DNA from: Bacillota bacterium
GTDB taxonomy: Bacteria > Bacillota > Clostridia > Oscillospirales > Ruminococcaceae
Assembly (NCBI GenBank): GCA_023413185.1
Contig: JAEZQD010000087.1
Span: 1 to 33,211 of the forward strand
Length of the DNA: 33,211 nt
Direction of reading: 5' to 3'
This document shows, piece by piece, positions 31,046 to 33,211 of the stretch (within the stretch, counting starts at the first letter, position 1; the number at the start of each line of letters is the position of its first letter). Under the pieces are notes generated by a model. The model had not been told where the DNA came from, searched no databases, and saw nothing but the letters and a program-made list of their open reading frames with translations. Made by a program: the position numbers and the translations under genes.

Positions 31046-32692
31046 GTGTTAGTACATGCCGCAAAAAACCACAAGGGAAGCACCCTGCTGATGGTGATTA
31101 TCGTATTTGCCCTGCTGCTTGTGTTTGGCATGGCGGCGCTTACCCTTTCCGCCAACGCAAGCCGCAACGCGGTGACCGACTACCAAACGCAGCAGGCTTA
31201 CTTTACCGCGCGCTCCGCCGTACTTGCGGCGGTGGATTACGTAAAAGCCGACGCAGACCCTAAGGCGCTGTTGGACAGCCTAGACGGCAAGACCAGTGTT
31301 AAAACAACCGACCCGCAGTTGGGGGGATACACCTTAACGGTGAATAAGCTGGATGAGACGCGCTACGAGCTGATCTCAAACGCCGAGGTAGACGGCAAAA
31401 CACGCAGGATGAGTGTTATTCTTGCGGTAGAAGACAGTGCCTTTCCGTTTGGTCAAAACCTTGTTACCGCCACAAAGTTTAACGGAGTGGGTTCGACACT
31501 CGGCGGAGGAGCAAACATCTACGGCGATTTAATGATTAACGATACCGTCAGCCTGCCTGCCGGAGTGAACGTGTACGGCAACCTGTATGTGGACGGACCA
31601 GTTTCTATTACAGGCGGACCGAAGGTTAAAACATACAACGGCAAAGGCGGCAACATTTACGCTAACGACAACCTGACACTCGGCAGCGTGAGCGTAGAGG
31701 TGGATGGTAACATCTACTGTGCGGGTGACCTATATGGTAATGGCGGGGGTATTTCGGCTTTGTCCGGCTCACAAATTTTGGTTGGCGGAAACATGGGCGG
31801 AAATGGATTCACCGTTAGCAGACCGGGTAACATTGTGGTGTGGGGGAACGGAGACTTTCGTAACTGCACTTTGAGAACCCAGCCTAACCGCATCTATTTC
31901 GGCGGTACGTATAAGCGGTATCAAAACGATAACTCCTTTTCGTCACTCACGGTGTTTGAACGGTATTCGCCCACATCAAACGGTTATGAACTACCTGACA
32001 TGAGCTACGGAGATTCGATTCAAGAACTGGATAAGCTAGTTGATTATCCAGTGTACGAGGCATTTGTAAATAGCTTTAAAAACAATACCGTTAATATAAA
32101 CGGCAATTGGGAGTCAAGCTTAACCGTGTCGCGATCGGGCACGCTGGGAACTGTATCCAACTTCAATGAGACAATTATTGTCGACACCTCGGCAGGCGAT
32201 GTGCATTGGTATATCACAAACAGTTCAAAGAATGTATTCAGCTCCTGCAGTGTAAAGGTGGCGGGGACAAACCAGCTGATTCTGCACCTTGCAAAAGGGG
32301 TTAACTTTAACTCAATGTCCTATACCAAGCTGGGTATTTTGGGTACGGGGAACGATATTACAAAGGATACCAAGCCGCAGGTTTGCATTATTGCACCCTA
32401 CGGCAAAGTAGCAAGTGAAAAGAATGCAATTGTTTTGGGTGGAAGCGCAAAACTTGCGGCATATGTCATTATGCCGTACGGTGATTTTACTGCAAACGGC
32501 GGCTCGACGTTCGTGGGCAACATGATAGTAGGCTCATCACAACTGCAAGCAGGTGCAAACCTGTACTACCAGACCCCGAACTACCCTAAAATCCCCGGTA
32601 TCGGGGATGTCTCGGTGGATGGTGGCGGAGCGGGCGGCGGCGCAGGCGGCGGGGTTTCGCTCGTGGGGGTATACACCACACGCGGCGAGTAA
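31046..32692 (+). CDS. Large PilX-like minor pilin / adhesin with beta-solenoid region
   Basis: A 548-residue protein (559 if GTG 31013 is used; AAAGGGGG at about 31028-31035 favours GTG 31046). The N-terminus (KGSTLLMVIIVFALLLVFGM) is a prepilin-like or PilX-like membrane helix followed by a helical stalk. From about residue 145 the sequence turns into short repeats of the G-N-[IL]-Y type (NIYGDL, NVYGNLYVDG, GNIYANDN, GNIYCAGDLYGNG), suggesting a right-handed beta-solenoid. The C-terminus holds a glycine-rich linker. Base composition drops sharply in the middle: 17 of 60 bases are G/C at 32041-32100, against 36 of 60 at 31141-31200. It could be the tip adhesin. Confidence 0.65.
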   Translation: MLVHAAKNHKGSTLLMVIIVFALLLVFGMAALTLSANASRNAVTDYQTQQAYFTARSAVLAAVDYVKADADPKALLDSLDGKTSVKTTDPQLGGYTLTVNKLDETRYELISNAEVDGKTRRMSVILAVEDSAFPFGQNLVTATKFNGVGSTLGGGANIYGDLMINDTVSLPAGVNVYGNLYVDGPVSITGGPKVKTYNGKGGNIYANDNLTLGSVSVEVDGNIYCAGDLYGNGGGISALSGSQILVGGNMGGNGFTVSRPGNIVVWGNGDFRNCTLRTQPNRIYFGGTYKRYQNDNSFSSLTVFERYSPTSNGYELPDMSYGDSIQELDKLVDYPVYEAFVNSFKNNTVNINGNWESSLTVSRSGTLGTVSNFNETIIVDTSAGDVHWYITNSSKNVFSSCSVKVAGTNQLILHLAKGVNFNSMSYTKLGILGTGNDITKDTKPQVCIIAPYGKVASEKNAIVLGGSAKLAAYVIMPYGDFTANGGSTFVGNMIVGSSQLQAGANLYYQTPNYPKIPGIGDVSVDGGGAGGGAGGGVSLVGVYTTRGE

Positions 32693-32736
32693 CACGCTAC
32701 AAACACCTGCATACACCCCCTAAAGGAGAAACCCCA

Positions 32737-33102
32737 ATGAGTAAGATAAAGAATCCACTCAAAAACAACAACGGGCTTAGCCTGATGGAACTGCTGATTA
32801 GCATGGCGATACTTGCCATTCTGGCGGTGGGCTTCGCCGCTATCTTTCTGCCCGCCATCAAGCTGGAGGGCGGGGCGGTGGTGCTCAACCACGGCACTGC
32901 GTCCATGGCGACCACGCTCGAGAAGGTGATGGACGAGGGTGCCGCAACCCTGCCCGCAGGGGTGGTTGGTTTGACGAAGGAAATTACCATCACGTTTTCA
33001 GACGGCACGACCATAACCGGAAACGGCGTTGTGATACAGACCGAAGACCCCGAAACGGGCGCGAAACTGGAAACGTATGTAGACAACAGAACCGCACCGT
33101 AA
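32737..33102 (+). CDS. Type IV prepilin-like protein
   Basis: A 121-residue prepilin. The class III signal is NNNG^LSLMELLISMAILAIL: cleavage after Gly, with Glu at position +5 of the mature protein, followed by one long hydrophobic helix. The remaining soluble part is short, about 85 residues. AAAGGAG at 32722-32728 supports the ATG. Small size suggests a minor pilin, although a small major pilin is possible. Confidence 0.85.
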   Translation: MSKIKNPLKNNNGLSLMELLISMAILAILAVGFAAIFLPAIKLEGGAVVLNHGTASMATTLEKVMDEGAATLPAGVVGLTKEITITFSDGTTITGNGVVIQTEDPETGAKLETYVDNRTAP

Positions 33103-33127
33103 CATGCGGCATAGGGGGCACAGCACC

Positions 33128-33211
33128 ATGACCCAACGCTTAAACAACAACAAAGGGCTAACGCTGATGGAGCTGCTGGTCTCTATCGCTGTGTTTTCCA
33201 TATTGTTCATC
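33128..33211 (+). CDS. Type IV prepilin-like protein, N-terminal part
   Basis: The gene is cut by the right end of the window. The 28 visible residues contain NNNKG^LTLMELLVSIAVFSI, a class III prepilin signal with Glu at +5. It continues the pilin gene series of the operon. The start at ATG 33128 follows a GGGGGCACAG stretch. Confidence 0.85.
   Translation, partial: MTQRLNNNKGLTLMELLVSIAVFSILFI

Noticed and set aside
1..33211. CRISPR arrays, tRNA or rRNA genes, insertion sequences
   Set aside because: I looked for regularly spaced repeats, cloverleaf-type genes and transposase frames and saw none.

Overview
The window is a stretch of bacterial chromosome from a GC-rich, Gram-positive-type member of the Clostridia, most plausibly the Oscillospirales/Ruminococcaceae group. 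That placement is inferred from PBSX-type phage genes, a lipoprotein-based siderophore importer, clostridial-style type IV pilus genes and strong GGAGG-like ribosome binding sites with many GTG/TTG starts. It rests on gene content only, so the genus is not determined.

Layout. (1) 1-188: 3' end of rplQ with its terminator. (2) 189-2616: an OmpR/PhoB-type two-component operon. Its predicted promoter carries two TTTCAGG repeats 11 bp apart, and its roughly 285-nt leader is almost wholly built of back-to-back hairpins. Tandem terminators follow. (3) 2764-16239: a compact, all-plus-strand, apparently intact contractile-tail phage particle locus (terminase, portal, protease, decoration protein, capsid, connectors, sheath, tube, tail chaperones, LysM hub protein, baseplate, fibre). 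It has no integrase, repressor, replication or lysis genes, and no tape measure gene where one is expected. The chaperone pair is joined by a G-run that fits a Mu-like -2 frameshift. The right edge abuts a 31-codon remnant of a chemotaxis receptor gene. (4) 16492-18516: an intact methyl-accepting chemotaxis gene with its own promoter and terminator. (5) 18521-22806: a D-Ala-D-Ala carboxypeptidase homologue (KLG in place of KTG), a HAD phosphatase, prmA and rsmE. (6) 22846-26886, minus strand: a four-gene ferric-siderophore ABC importer driven by a consensus promoter with a 20-bp DtxR-like palindrome just downstream of the -10. (7) 27147-33211: a type IV pilus operon, pilC-pilM-pilN-pilO, a large PilX-like beta-solenoid protein, a prepilin and the start of a second prepilin, cut by the window end.

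How the parts fit. The host genes are ordinary chromosome: translation, envelope sensing, chemotaxis, cell wall, iron uptake, pili. The unusual part is the 13.5-kb particle locus, which looks preserved rather than decaying: every reading frame is open and base composition resembles the host. A domesticated particle, possibly gene-transfer-agent-like, and a satellite or deleted prophage are the main alternatives. The chemotaxis gene and the pil operon, both surface/motility functions, share a short sequence motif near their transcription starts. No tRNA, rRNA, CRISPR array or insertion sequence was found.
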